Under the pieces are notes generated by a model. The model made no database searches. It was not told where the DNA came from and was given only the letters and a program-made list of their open reading frames with translations. A program made the translations under genes and the position numbers. Source: Bacteroidales bacterium UBA4284 (GTDB lineage: Bacteria; Bacteroidota; Bacteroidia; Bacteroidales; UBA932). Taken from it: a DNA stretch of 7,035 nucleotides. Location of the stretch: assembly GCA_002395925.1 (NCBI GenBank), contig DGVM01000145.1, positions 1 to 7,035 on the forward strand, given 5' to 3'. Positions 1-5,761 of this stretch are shown piece after piece (position 1 is the stretch's first letter; every line of letters begins with the position of its first letter).

Positions 1-569
1 AGAGGAGTCGCCTTGGCTGCGAAAGCCACGCGTGCGAGTGCGTGGTGGAACAAAGTCGGCACACCTTCGCTTACGCCGCTCGTCGCGATGTATTCAGTCG
101 CATTGTCGTTGTAGCGCCAGGCCTCGTCGGCAAACATAATGTTATCGTCTTCGGCAAGGCTGCGGGTGCTGCCGTCGATAGTCCAAACAAGGGAAGTCTC
201 GCTTGCGGCGGTCGGGGTGCCGTTCTTGTCGTACCAGGACACGAAGTTCACGTAACTCTCCGCGCCCTTCGGCCAGTAGTAGTCGTGCGAAGGGGCCCAC
301 TCGGGAACGGAAGCGTTGTAGGAAACCGTCTCACCTGCGGCAGGGAAGAAATTCTGGGCTCCGGATACGCCCTCAGCGTAAAGATAAGCCTTGGAAGAGA
401 AAGCCGTGATGCCTTCGCTGTTCAGGCTGGCAGCGGCTTTAGTCTGGGGCACATAGCTACCCACCGCAAAGGCTACTCTCTTTGCGGGCACGGGAGCGAC
501 ATCTACCTTTGTGCAACCCCAGAGGGCCACAAGGAGTGTCACAACAGCTATGCACAGTCTCTTCTTCAT
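1..569 (-). CDS. Fimbrillin-like lipoprotein, C-terminus cut off by window edge
   Basis: The minus-strand frame from the ATG at 569-567 stays open to the left edge, giving at least 189 codons. The product starts MKKRLCIAVV and has a lipoprotein signal peptide: basic n-region, hydrophobic core and lipobox LWGC with Cys19 as the lipidated residue. Mature-region features match the fimbrillin (Mfa1/FimA-like) superfamily: a DYYWPKG segment near residue 95, followed by VNFVSWYD, and VPTLFHHALARVAF near residues 171-184, which resembles the 'F-H-x-L-a-x-v-x-F' strand shared by these proteins. Such proteins are exported as lipoproteins and become pilus subunits or tip and anchor components at the cell surface. 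The start lies 2 nt past the stop of the DUF5119-type gene, so it is the third gene of the operon. The C-terminal strand that would distinguish a shaft from a tip subunit is missing. The family call is from motif recognition, not a search. Confidence 0.85.
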   Translation of the reverse strand, partial: MKKRLCIAVVTLLVALWGCTKVDVAPVPAKRVAFAVGSYVPQTKAAASLNSEGITAFSSKAYLYAEGVSGAQNFFPAAGETVSYNASVPEWAPSHDYYWPKGAESYVNFVSWYDKNGTPTAASETSLVWTIDGSTRSLAEDDNIMFADEAWRYNDNATEYIATSGVSEGVPTLFHHALARVAFAAKATP

Positions 570-571
570 TC

Positions 572-1606
572 CTACAAAATAATATCTCCGTGTTCTTCTT
601 CCCAATCATCCACCACAGGCTTGAAGCCGCCGCCGGACTCACCGCTCTGGTGGTCGGGCTTTTGTATGGTCCAAGTCTCGTCGATAAGGAGCCAGTGGTG
701 AAGTATTGCATCCTCGGTCTTGAATATCCTGTCGAGGTTGATTTCTTTCTGCTGAAGGTTGCCGCCCGTATCCACGACGTTGAAGGTCACGTGCAGGTTG
801 GAGGTCGCTTCGGGAATCTTGCCGAAGGTGTTGAACACCGCGCAAAGCACGTCCTTGTTGTCGCCGGCCAGGTTCTCGTCGGTGCTCTTGATCATATCGA
901 AGCACACGGCCGCGGTCGGGTCCTCGGTGCGCTCGTTGAGAGCGAAGTGGTTCGAGGGGCTGAGGCCGTTGATGATGGCGGTTGCGCTGGATGCATACTG
1001 CATACCTTCCACGTGGATTTGAATATAATAAGTATCTACGACGGTATTGGCGGTGGTGCGAATCACGACCAAAGTGTCACGGGGAGAGACCCTGAGGTTG
1101 TGCTCGCGGGCCACCATCAGGTGGTCGGGCTCGTAGTTGATATGCACGTTGTCATATTCATCGGCCTTCGTGCCGAGGAAGCGGGTGCGCATCGTGGCGG
1201 GAATCTCGGTGGTGTAGCCGATAATGCTTTCTTCATTGTTCTCGTTCGATACCTGGGTGGTGGGCGTATCGAAGTTATAAACAAGGAAGTCGTAGTTGCC
1301 GTAGCTTATATTGAGCATACCGCTGAGCACCTGGTCGCCGTTCTCGATGGTCTTATTGGATATGAAGCTCTGGGTCAGCAGGTTCTTGCTCTTGGGATCG
1401 TACACCATAACGCGCATCATATCGGTATTGACGCTGGGGATGGGCACCTTGGGGTTGTACACGTCGCAGGTCACGTTGGATACGGCCTTCACGTCCACGT
1501 CCACGCGGATGGCAATCTTTTCCATCATATCCTCCAGGGGACGGCGGACGCAGCCGCAGAGGGCGGTGCAGATGATGGCGGCGGCCAGAAGGAACCTCTT
1601 ACTCAT
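572..1606 (-). CDS. DUF5119-type fimbria-associated lipoprotein (FimB/Mfa2-like anchor candidate)
   Basis: The product has 344 residues. It opens with MSKRFLLAAAIICTAL and lipobox LCGC, making Cys19 the probable lipidated residue, so an outer-membrane or surface lipoprotein is expected. The rest is beta-rich with no membrane helix. Segments such as MRVMVYDP (about residues 63-70) and YGNYDFLVYNFDT (about 102-114), and the C-terminal GGGFKPVVDDWEEE, are typical of the DUF5119 family found in Bacteroidales fimbrial loci, where relatives of Mfa2/FimB anchor or cap pili. The acidic tail with a VxDW core resembles the fimbrillin-superfamily C-terminal strand. The start ATG overlaps the end of the OmpA-DUF3575 gene by 8 nt and is preceded by AGGAGG. 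The stop is 2 nt from the next gene, so the three are very probably co-transcribed. The exact role (anchor, tip or length regulator) is inference. Confidence 0.87.
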   Translation of the reverse strand: MSKRFLLAAAIICTALCGCVRRPLEDMMEKIAIRVDVDVKAVSNVTCDVYNPKVPIPSVNTDMMRVMVYDPKSKNLLTQSFISNKTIENGDQVLSGMLNISYGNYDFLVYNFDTPTTQVSNENNEESIIGYTTEIPATMRTRFLGTKADEYDNVHINYEPDHLMVAREHNLRVSPRDTLVVIRTTANTVVDTYYIQIHVEGMQYASSATAIINGLSPSNHFALNERTEDPTAAVCFDMIKSTDENLAGDNKDVLCAVFNTFGKIPEATSNLHVTFNVVDTGGNLQQKEINLDRIFKTEDAILHHWLLIDETWTIQKPDHQSGESGGGFKPVVDDWEEEHGDIIL

Positions 1607-2756
1607 AGCGGACCTCCTTTTTGCGGTTCACGCGAATAGGGACCACGATGCTGACTTTCAGCTTGGTAGGTCCGAAGTAAGAAGCACGGCCGGTGATGTA
1701 CGGATTGCGGATGAGCTTGTCATAAGCGTCCGTAGGCAGATAGCTGCGATAGTCGGTCTGCAGGTAGCCAAGGCCGAGGCTGAGCTCGAGGTTGGCCCAC
1801 TTCTCGCGGCCAAGAGCCGTGGTCCAGCCGCCGGTCACGCCAGCCGACCAGTACTCGCCCTGATAGTCCACGTCGCTGATCCACTGCAGGTCATACTTCG
1901 ATGACATACCGTAGATTCCGGCGAAGAAACCGAGAAGCTTGTCGGTGCCCTTGGGATCCCAGGAGCGGAACCAATAACGGGCCTCGGCTCCCATCTCCCA
2001 CATCTGGAGGCAGTATTTAAAACTGGTCTCCCACCAAGGGAAGACATCCTCAACCAACACGGAGAACCTGTCGGCGATGGGGACTTCGATTTCCACATTG
2101 TAGGCGGTAACCAGGTCGTAAAGCACGTTGGTCTTGACGGCGGCAATCATCACTTTCTCGCGCTCGTACACGTACGCGGGTATATTGACTGCCTGGACAG
2201 CGTCATAAGAGACTGCCGCCTCTTCCTCGGGAAGGTCGAGAACATAGAAGGACTCGTCAATCTCGAAATCAAGGTCAGGCACCGGGATATGGATGGCGTA
2301 AGGGAAGCTGAGACGGAAAGCGGCAAAGCGCAGACGCACCAGCTCGGAGCGGGTCCTCTTCTCCGGCCAGGGAGAAACGCCGAAGTCGGTCGAAATGCGG
2401 CCGAGGAGATCGGGATATGCGGATTCGAGATACCTGCGCATTGAATTCGCGCGGGCAGCGGCAAGAGCAAGGTTATGCTTTTGGTTTCCCTCGGGAGAGG
2501 AATAGGCCACGACTTTCACGGAATCGATAAGCTCGGTGCCGTGGACGGCTACGATACTGTCGATGCGGGCGAGGGTCCTTGTGTTCTCCAGATACTCTGG
2601 ATTGAAGCGGGAATCGTCAACGGGGAAGTAAATGCGGAAGTCATAAGTGCTTCCCTGCGCACGGCTTGCCAGCGAGAATACGAAAATCGCCACAAGCACC
2701 ACAAGGAACTTGAAAATCAACGTGAAAGTCTGATGATAATGCACTTTAACTAACAT
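1599..2756 (-). CDS. OmpA-like / DUF3575 outer-membrane protein
   Basis: This is the first gene of the minus-strand fimbrial operon (385 residues). The N-terminus has a long hydrophobic signal segment (about residues 11-30) ending SRA-Q, consistent with signal peptidase I cleavage after Ala33. Residues about 38-148 resemble the OmpA C-terminal peptidoglycan-binding fold: YFPVDDSRFNPEYLENT, then YSSPEGNQKHN (85-95) and the RAN element at 102-104. From about residue 208 (KTNVLYDLVTAYNVEIE) to the end it matches DUF3575, a beta-barrel-like domain with many aromatic residues and alternating strands. This two-part architecture is common in Bacteroidales fimbria and major-outer-membrane-protein loci. 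It probably provides an outer-membrane platform that also contacts peptidoglycan. The ATG at 2756 is the only upstream start, about 30 nt past the predicted transcription start. The role in pilus assembly is inferred from context. Confidence 0.9.
   Translation of the reverse strand: MLVKVHYHQTFTLIFKFLVVLVAIFVFSLASRAQGSTYDFRIYFPVDDSRFNPEYLENTRTLARIDSIVAVHGTELIDSVKVVAYSSPEGNQKHNLALAAARANSMRRYLESAYPDLLGRISTDFGVSPWPEKRTRSELVRLRFAAFRLSFPYAIHIPVPDLDFEIDESFYVLDLPEEEAAVSYDAVQAVNIPAYVYEREKVMIAAVKTNVLYDLVTAYNVEIEVPIADRFSVLVEDVFPWWETSFKYCLQMWEMGAEARYWFRSWDPKGTDKLLGFFAGIYGMSSKYDLQWISDVDYQGEYWSAGVTGGWTTALGREKWANLELSLGLGYLQTDYRSYLPTDAYDKLIRNPYITGRASYFGPTKLKVSIVVPIRVNRKKEVRYE
1613..1618 (-). promoter_or_regulatory. 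Strong Shine-Dalgarno AGGAGG for the DUF5119-type gene
   Basis: On the minus strand AGGAGG stands 6 nt before the ATG at 1606-1604, inside the last codons of the OmpA-DUF3575 gene (its KKEVRYE tail). Bacteroidota genes usually show little Shine-Dalgarno use, and the other starts in this window lack a comparable motif, so this site is unusual. It supports the chosen start and suggests independent ribosome loading at the 8-nt overlap. A chance origin through Lys-Lys-Glu-Val codons is possible. Confidence 0.55.
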
Positions 2757-2768
2757 TTACTACGTAAA
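2756..2768. repeat. Small inverted repeat at the fimbrial operon start codon
   Basis: TTTAC-TAC-GTAAA reads as 5-bp arms with a 3-nt spacer. It touches the first base of the ATG at 2756 and occupies the end of the leader of the minus-strand operon. It could form a weak stem near the ribosome site, but its short AT-rich arms make chance a fair explanation. Confidence 0.25.
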
Positions 2769-2773
2769 GCCCC

Positions 2774-2785
2774 CGTGGAGCCACG
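2774..2785. repeat. Dyad CGTGG-AG-CCACG in the fimbrial leader
   Basis: There are 5-bp perfect arms (2774-2778 and 2781-2785) with a 2-bp centre. This GC-rich dyad stands out in an AT-rich gap. It lies roughly 4-15 nt downstream of the predicted start of the minus-strand transcript, so it could be a repressor site overlapping early transcription. It is not a terminator: on the minus strand the dyad is followed by G residues, and the run of T lies before it. A 2-nt loop is too tight for a good RNA hairpin, so DNA recognition is the likelier use if it is functional. Confidence 0.4.
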
Positions 2786-2795
2786 AAAAAACATA

Positions 2796-2827
2796 CAAAG
2801 ATAAAACAAAAAATTTACAATTCCAAA
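2796..2827 (-). promoter_or_regulatory. Bacteroidetes-type promoter of the fimbrial operon
   Basis: On the minus strand a -33 element TTTG (complement of 2824-2827) is followed by 20 nt and then TATCTTTG (complement of 2796-2803), which fits the Bacteroidetes -7 consensus TAnnTTTG exactly. Transcription would start near 2789-2790, giving a leader of about 33 nt before the ATG at 2756. The spacing and both elements match the primary sigma factor pattern of this phylum. The -33 box lies within the left arm of the 8-bp inverted repeat at 2825-2843. Confidence 0.7.
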
Positions 2828-2843
2828 ATTATTCGATAATTTT
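2825..2843. repeat. Perfect 8-bp inverted repeat, operator candidate
   Basis: AAAATTAT (2825-2832) and ATAATTTT (2836-2843) are exact reverse complements around a TCG centre. The left arm covers the -33 element of the fimbrial promoter, and the whole site lies between the two divergent promoters. That is where a repressor or a shared regulator would act. The region is AT-rich, which raises the chance of random palindromes, so the call rests mostly on position. Confidence 0.45.
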
Positions 2844-2850
2844 TAGAAAT

Positions 2851-2872
2851 AATTTTTGAAAAAAATTTTTGA
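2851..2872 (+). repeat. Tandem 9-bp repeat AATTTTTGA, 13-bp period
   Basis: AATTTTTGA occurs at 2851-2859 and again at 2864-2872. The second copy contains the TTTG that serves as -33 element of the plus-strand promoter. AraC-family regulators often bind direct repeats next to -35-type boxes, so this could be a binding site for the encoded AraC protein. The 13-bp period is not a whole number of helical turns and the DNA is low in complexity, so confidence is low. Confidence 0.3.
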
Positions 2873-2897
2873 TTTATAAAAAAGTGTGTTATATTTG
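2868..2897 (+). promoter_or_regulatory. Bacteroidetes-type promoter of the regulatory operon
   Basis: TTTG at 2868-2871 is followed by 18 nt and then TATATTTG at 2890-2897, an exact match to the -7 consensus TAnnTTTG. The spacing is slightly short compared with the 20 nt of the divergent promoter. Transcription would begin near 2902-2905. This places the ATG at 2869 upstream of the transcript and so argues for a start of the first gene at 2923 or 2941. Confidence 0.6.
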
Positions 2898-2940
2898 CAA
2901 AAGAATTCATAAATCATCAAAAATGGGTTATCAACAGGTT

Positions 2941-4029
2941 ATGAACAGCAAGCTTATACCTATTTTTATTACTATAGCCGCCTTCGCGCTCGCTCCTTCT
3001 TGCAACAAGATGGACGACCTCCCGGATATGGCGCCCGCATCGAAAAAGCATAAGATGGATTTCGATATCCTCGTGACCAGGGACGGAGAAATCATCCAGA
3101 AAGGCCGCACCGGAGTGATGACCCGCTCGGCAGCCGTGGATGCGGACGAGAAACTCGCGACGATGGATGAAGACATCCCCTTCGGCCTCATAGGTATCGA
3201 TTTCGAGAAAGGTCAGCTGGTCCTTGACAATATGAAGGTAGCCAACGACGGCGTGGGATACAGTACCGCATTCGACGGCTTTATGTGGAACGGTATAAAT
3301 AAGGTAAGCCTGAGCGCCTACTATCCCTATGTCAATAACGTCGATTACGGCAGCGGATTCGAAAATTATGCCATTCCGTATTCCGTTAAGGAAACCGAGG
3401 CCGGCCCGCTGGTGTCAAAGACGGTCGAAAGGGCTATCAATCAGCTGAATATGGTCCCTCTGGTTTTTCAGCATATTACCAATGACATAGGATACAAAAT
3501 CTGTGACATTACTCCTGACAAGAATCTCCAGGGCCTTATCCACCTGCGCAAGCTTACCGCTACAAACGTAGCTTCGGCCGGAGTTTTCGTCAACGACATA
3601 ATCTCGGGAGCCGGCAACTGGCACAAACAAGGTTATTATAGAAAGGTAGTGGTGTTCGAGGGGGACGCTCCCGTGGGAGTCGGATCTGAGAATGAAAAGT
3701 TCGTGGGCTACGACGCGCTTGTGGACCGCCTCGCCGACAGCCACCGCTACTACTCCATACCGGACGATATCGAAGTGGGCAAGCAATGCGTGGAGGTAGT
3801 ATTCGACGTGGATGGTTTCAAGCACAACAATTTCTACTATGAGCCGTTGAAAAACCAGGTGCGCAAGTTTATGCTCTACGGACTCTTGCCTGACAATGTG
3901 TTCGTGTACGGCAAGCAATACACATTCCACATCGGCCTCGACCTCAGCTCAATCTACCGGGAAATCACTTTCGCGCCTGCCGTGGGCGACTGGGAGACGA
4001 CAATCTACGAAAATAACGATGACTTTTGA
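2941..4029 (+). CDS. Fimbrillin-like lipoprotein, first gene of the regulatory operon
   Basis: From the chosen ATG the product has 362 residues, with signal peptide MNSKLIPIFITIAAFALAP and a lipobox-like APSC (Cys21). The mature start CNKMDDLPD is acidic just after the Cys, as in the lipoprotein export signals that send Bacteroidota lipoproteins to the outer face. Fimbrillin-superfamily traits are MVPLVFQHITNDIGYKI (about residues 171-187), a two-domain-sized beta-rich body, and a C-terminal ITFAPAVGDWETTIYEN like the terminal strand of fimbrillins. ATG 2923 (MGYQQV added, with A-rich leader) is an alternative start. ATG 2869 lies above the predicted promoter and is unlikely. It is not in the divergent fimbrial operon but overlaps a 7TM-AraC gene by 4 nt. 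It may therefore be a pilus accessory subunit or a surface input for that regulator; the latter is inference. Confidence 0.8.
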   Translation: MNSKLIPIFITIAAFALAPSCNKMDDLPDMAPASKKHKMDFDILVTRDGEIIQKGRTGVMTRSAAVDADEKLATMDEDIPFGLIGIDFEKGQLVLDNMKVANDGVGYSTAFDGFMWNGINKVSLSAYYPYVNNVDYGSGFENYAIPYSVKETEAGPLVSKTVERAINQLNMVPLVFQHITNDIGYKICDITPDKNLQGLIHLRKLTATNVASAGVFVNDIISGAGNWHKQGYYRKVVVFEGDAPVGVGSENEKFVGYDALVDRLADSHRYYSIPDDIEVGKQCVEVVFDVDGFKHNNFYYEPLKNQVRKFMLYGLLPDNVFVYGKQYTFHIGLDLSSIYREITFAPAVGDWETTIYENNDDF

Positions 4030-5384
4030 TTAACATCCTGCTCATATCGTTTCCGCTGTTCGTCTGCGCGTTCTGGATTGTCATCCACTTAATGATGGCC
4101 TCCAGGACACGGGCGTTTTTACCTTTAATTATATTGCTGACGGCGACATCCCTGATGTTCCTCGCCAACGGCGTGCTCAACACCCCCGGGGCAGAAAAGG
4201 ACCTGAAACTGGCAGCGCTGATAGCCGAACAGATTATCACGCCCTGCGTCATCCCCCTGACGATTATGTATTTCAGGCGAATCCGCAATATCGGACGTGA
4301 GCAACATCCGCTTGAGCTATTGTGGATAGTGGTACCCGTGATACTTGGCACGGCAGCAATACTCCTGTTCTACCTGTCCGGAAAAGAAAGTATCCTCAAT
4401 CTTCTCGTAGATACCCGCGCAAACGGATTCTCCGCAGCCGAAAAGTACCGCGGCAGGCCCGAGTACGTCTTCTACGTGACCACCCATATGCTTTATATGG
4501 CAACCATCTTCATCCAGGTGATCTGGTTGCTGATTTACTTCGTGATTCTGGGGAGGAAGGAGAGGTTCTCGATAAAGAATTTGTTCAGATTCCTGCTGAG
4601 AGGCGGCAAAATACGCGTCACCGAACTGCAGAGCGACGTGACAATCACCATCTTGGTAATTATCATTATCCAGGTCTCTTCCCTGCTGGACTACACGGTA
4701 TTGCATACGGCCCTGAACATCACGATAGCCCTGTTGCTTGGCGTCCTGTTGTACTTATTCTGCTATATTGCACTCTTCGGAGCGAAGAGGACAATCAGTC
4801 TTACAGAAATGCAGAACGCCTGGCGCTACAACTATGACGAGGCCAGCAAGCAGAGCGTGGTTGAAAAGATGCTCACCGAACTGCTCGACGACGCCGAAGA
4901 AGAGGCTCTGATAAGGATACAGATGAGAATAGGAGAGAATCTGCATCTCGACCAGTTGCGGGCTACAGAGACCATCGAAGAGCCCGAAATGGCGCAACAA
5001 ATATTCTCCTCGGTAGCGGAATCCTGGGAGGAGGACGACCTGTTCAAGCGATTCCAGCGCCTGCTGCTGGACGAAAAAATATTTCTCCATCCGAGACTTT
5101 CTCTGGTGGATGTCGCCGACAGGCTCAACTCCAACACGAGTTATGTCTCCAAGATGATAAACAACGCGTACAATCTCTCGTTCCCGGAGCTCATCAATAC
5201 CCTGCGCATTGACTACGCTGAGCAATACATCCTCAGCAACAGGGACGCAAAGCAGACGGAAATAGCCGAGAAATGCGGATTCCTCAGCGCTTCTTCATTC
5301 AATACAATTTTCAAGCGTGTCACGGGCGTCACTCCTAAAATATGGATGGCTTCCGCAGACCTCCAGGCAAAGATGAAGAAATGA
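4026..5384 (+). CDS. Seven-helix membrane protein with C-terminal AraC-type DNA-binding domain
   Basis: The product has 452 residues with seven hydrophobic segments at about 4-23, 31-51, 62-83, 98-117, 150-175, 205-222 and 226-251. Basic clusters (SRTR after helix 1, RRIRNIGR after helix 3, GRKERF and KIR after helix 5, AKR after helix 7) all fall on one side. The positive-inside rule thus gives N-terminus out and C-terminus in. A linker (about 252-336) leads to an AraC/XylS domain with two helix-turn-helix units: SLVDVADRLNSNTSYVSKMI (359-378), and QTEIAEKCGFLSASSFNTIF (410-429) with FKRVTGVTPKIW after it. It is thus a membrane-tethered transcription factor. The only start keeping helix 1 is TTG at 4026, overlapping the preceding TGA as TTGA; an in-frame TGA at 4020 rules out anything earlier. 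ATG 4092 would lose helix 1. No kinase domain is visible. Probable target: the divergent fimbrial promoter (inference). Confidence 0.9.
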   Translation: MINILLISFPLFVCAFWIVIHLMMASRTRAFLPLIILLTATSLMFLANGVLNTPGAEKDLKLAALIAEQIITPCVIPLTIMYFRRIRNIGREQHPLELLWIVVPVILGTAAILLFYLSGKESILNLLVDTRANGFSAAEKYRGRPEYVFYVTTHMLYMATIFIQVIWLLIYFVILGRKERFSIKNLFRFLLRGGKIRVTELQSDVTITILVIIIIQVSSLLDYTVLHTALNITIALLLGVLLYLFCYIALFGAKRTISLTEMQNAWRYNYDEASKQSVVEKMLTELLDDAEEEALIRIQMRIGENLHLDQLRATETIEEPEMAQQIFSSVAESWEEDDLFKRFQRLLLDEKIFLHPRLSLVDVADRLNSNTSYVSKMINNAYNLSFPELINTLRIDYAEQYILSNRDAKQTEIAEKCGFLSASSFNTIFKRVTGVTPKIWMASADLQAKMKK

Positions 5385-5761
5385 CAGACTACTCCAAAAT
5401 CAGTATTCTGGCCGTCGACGATGTCGCGCTCAACCTGCTGCTTGTAAAAAAAATCCTGCAGCGCTACAATTTCCGCATCCGCACCGCCGACAGCGGCGTC
5501 AAAGCCCTCGAAGAAGTGGCCGCGGAAAAGCCGGACCTGATTCTTCTCGACATTCTTATGCCCGGAATCGACGGCTTCGAAGTACTCAGCAGACTCAAGG
5601 CTGACTGGAACACGAAAGACATCCCCGTCATCATACTTTCAGCCCTCAACTCCAACAAGGACATAGTCCGCGCCTACGAAATGGGCGCCAAGGACTATAT
5701 CACCAAGCCGATCATAATGGAGAAGCTGATAAACAGCGTGGCCCGCAACCTCGGACTCTAA
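5381..5761 (+). CDS. Stand-alone CheY-like response regulator receiver
   Basis: This is a single receiver domain of 126 residues with all conserved residues in place: acidic pair Asp13-Asp14 (ILAVDD), phospho-acceptor Asp57 (LILLDILMPGIDG), Ser87 at the Thr/Ser switch position (VIILSA) and Lys109 in the YITKP motif. There is no DNA-binding or enzymatic output domain, so it should act by protein contact after phosphorylation by a histidine kinase encoded elsewhere. The ATG at 5381 is chosen because it overlaps the 7TM-AraC stop as ATGA and gives a normal CheY N-terminus. The ATG at 5342 would add 13 residues inside the upstream AraC domain and is unlikely. The co-translated neighbour with a cytoplasmic linker and DNA-binding domain is the obvious candidate partner, which is inference. 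The gene ends by a 4-nt overlap with the convergent U32 gene. Confidence 0.94.
   Translation: MTDYSKISILAVDDVALNLLLVKKILQRYNFRIRTADSGVKALEEVAAEKPDLILLDILMPGIDGFEVLSRLKADWNTKDIPVIILSALNSNKDIVRAYEMGAKDYITKPIIMEKLINSVARNLGL

Noticed and set aside
42..701. 219-codon plus-strand open frame at the left end
   Set aside because: It lies antisense to the fimbrillin-like lipoprotein and the 3' end of the DUF5119-type gene and has no family features. The minus-strand reading has a lipoprotein signal and fimbrillin motifs.
482..1639. 385-codon open frame on the plus strand, antisense to the DUF5119-type gene
   Set aside because: Its translation is Val/His/Gly-rich, with no recognisable domain and no signal peptide. 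The opposite strand encodes a lipoprotein with a clear lipobox and operon overlaps. It is a codon-bias shadow.
2774..2795. Dyad plus A/T run as a rho-independent terminator
   Set aside because: On the plus strand the dyad is followed by A, not T. On the minus strand the T run comes before the dyad, and the 2-nt loop is too tight. No gene ends here.
2757..2900. Invertible promoter (phase-variation switch), as seen at some Bacteroidales surface loci
   Set aside because: The inverted repeats found are short, local and do not flank the promoter as a distant matched pair, and no invertase gene is present in the window.
2869..2940. Upstream ATG at 2869 as start of the fimbrillin-like lipoprotein
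   Set aside because: It lies in the -33/-7 promoter region, so it would precede the predicted transcript. The 24 extra residues would also put a Lys/Cys-rich stretch in front of a normal lipoprotein signal.
3415..3930. 171-codon minus-strand open frame inside the fimbrillin-like lipoprotein gene
   Set aside because: It has no domain, no start signal and no neighbour on that strand. The plus-strand gene there has a promoter, a signal peptide and operon context.
4755..5225. 156-codon minus-strand open frame inside the 7TM-AraC gene
   Set aside because: It overlaps the conserved AraC domain coding region in antisense and shows no recognisable features.
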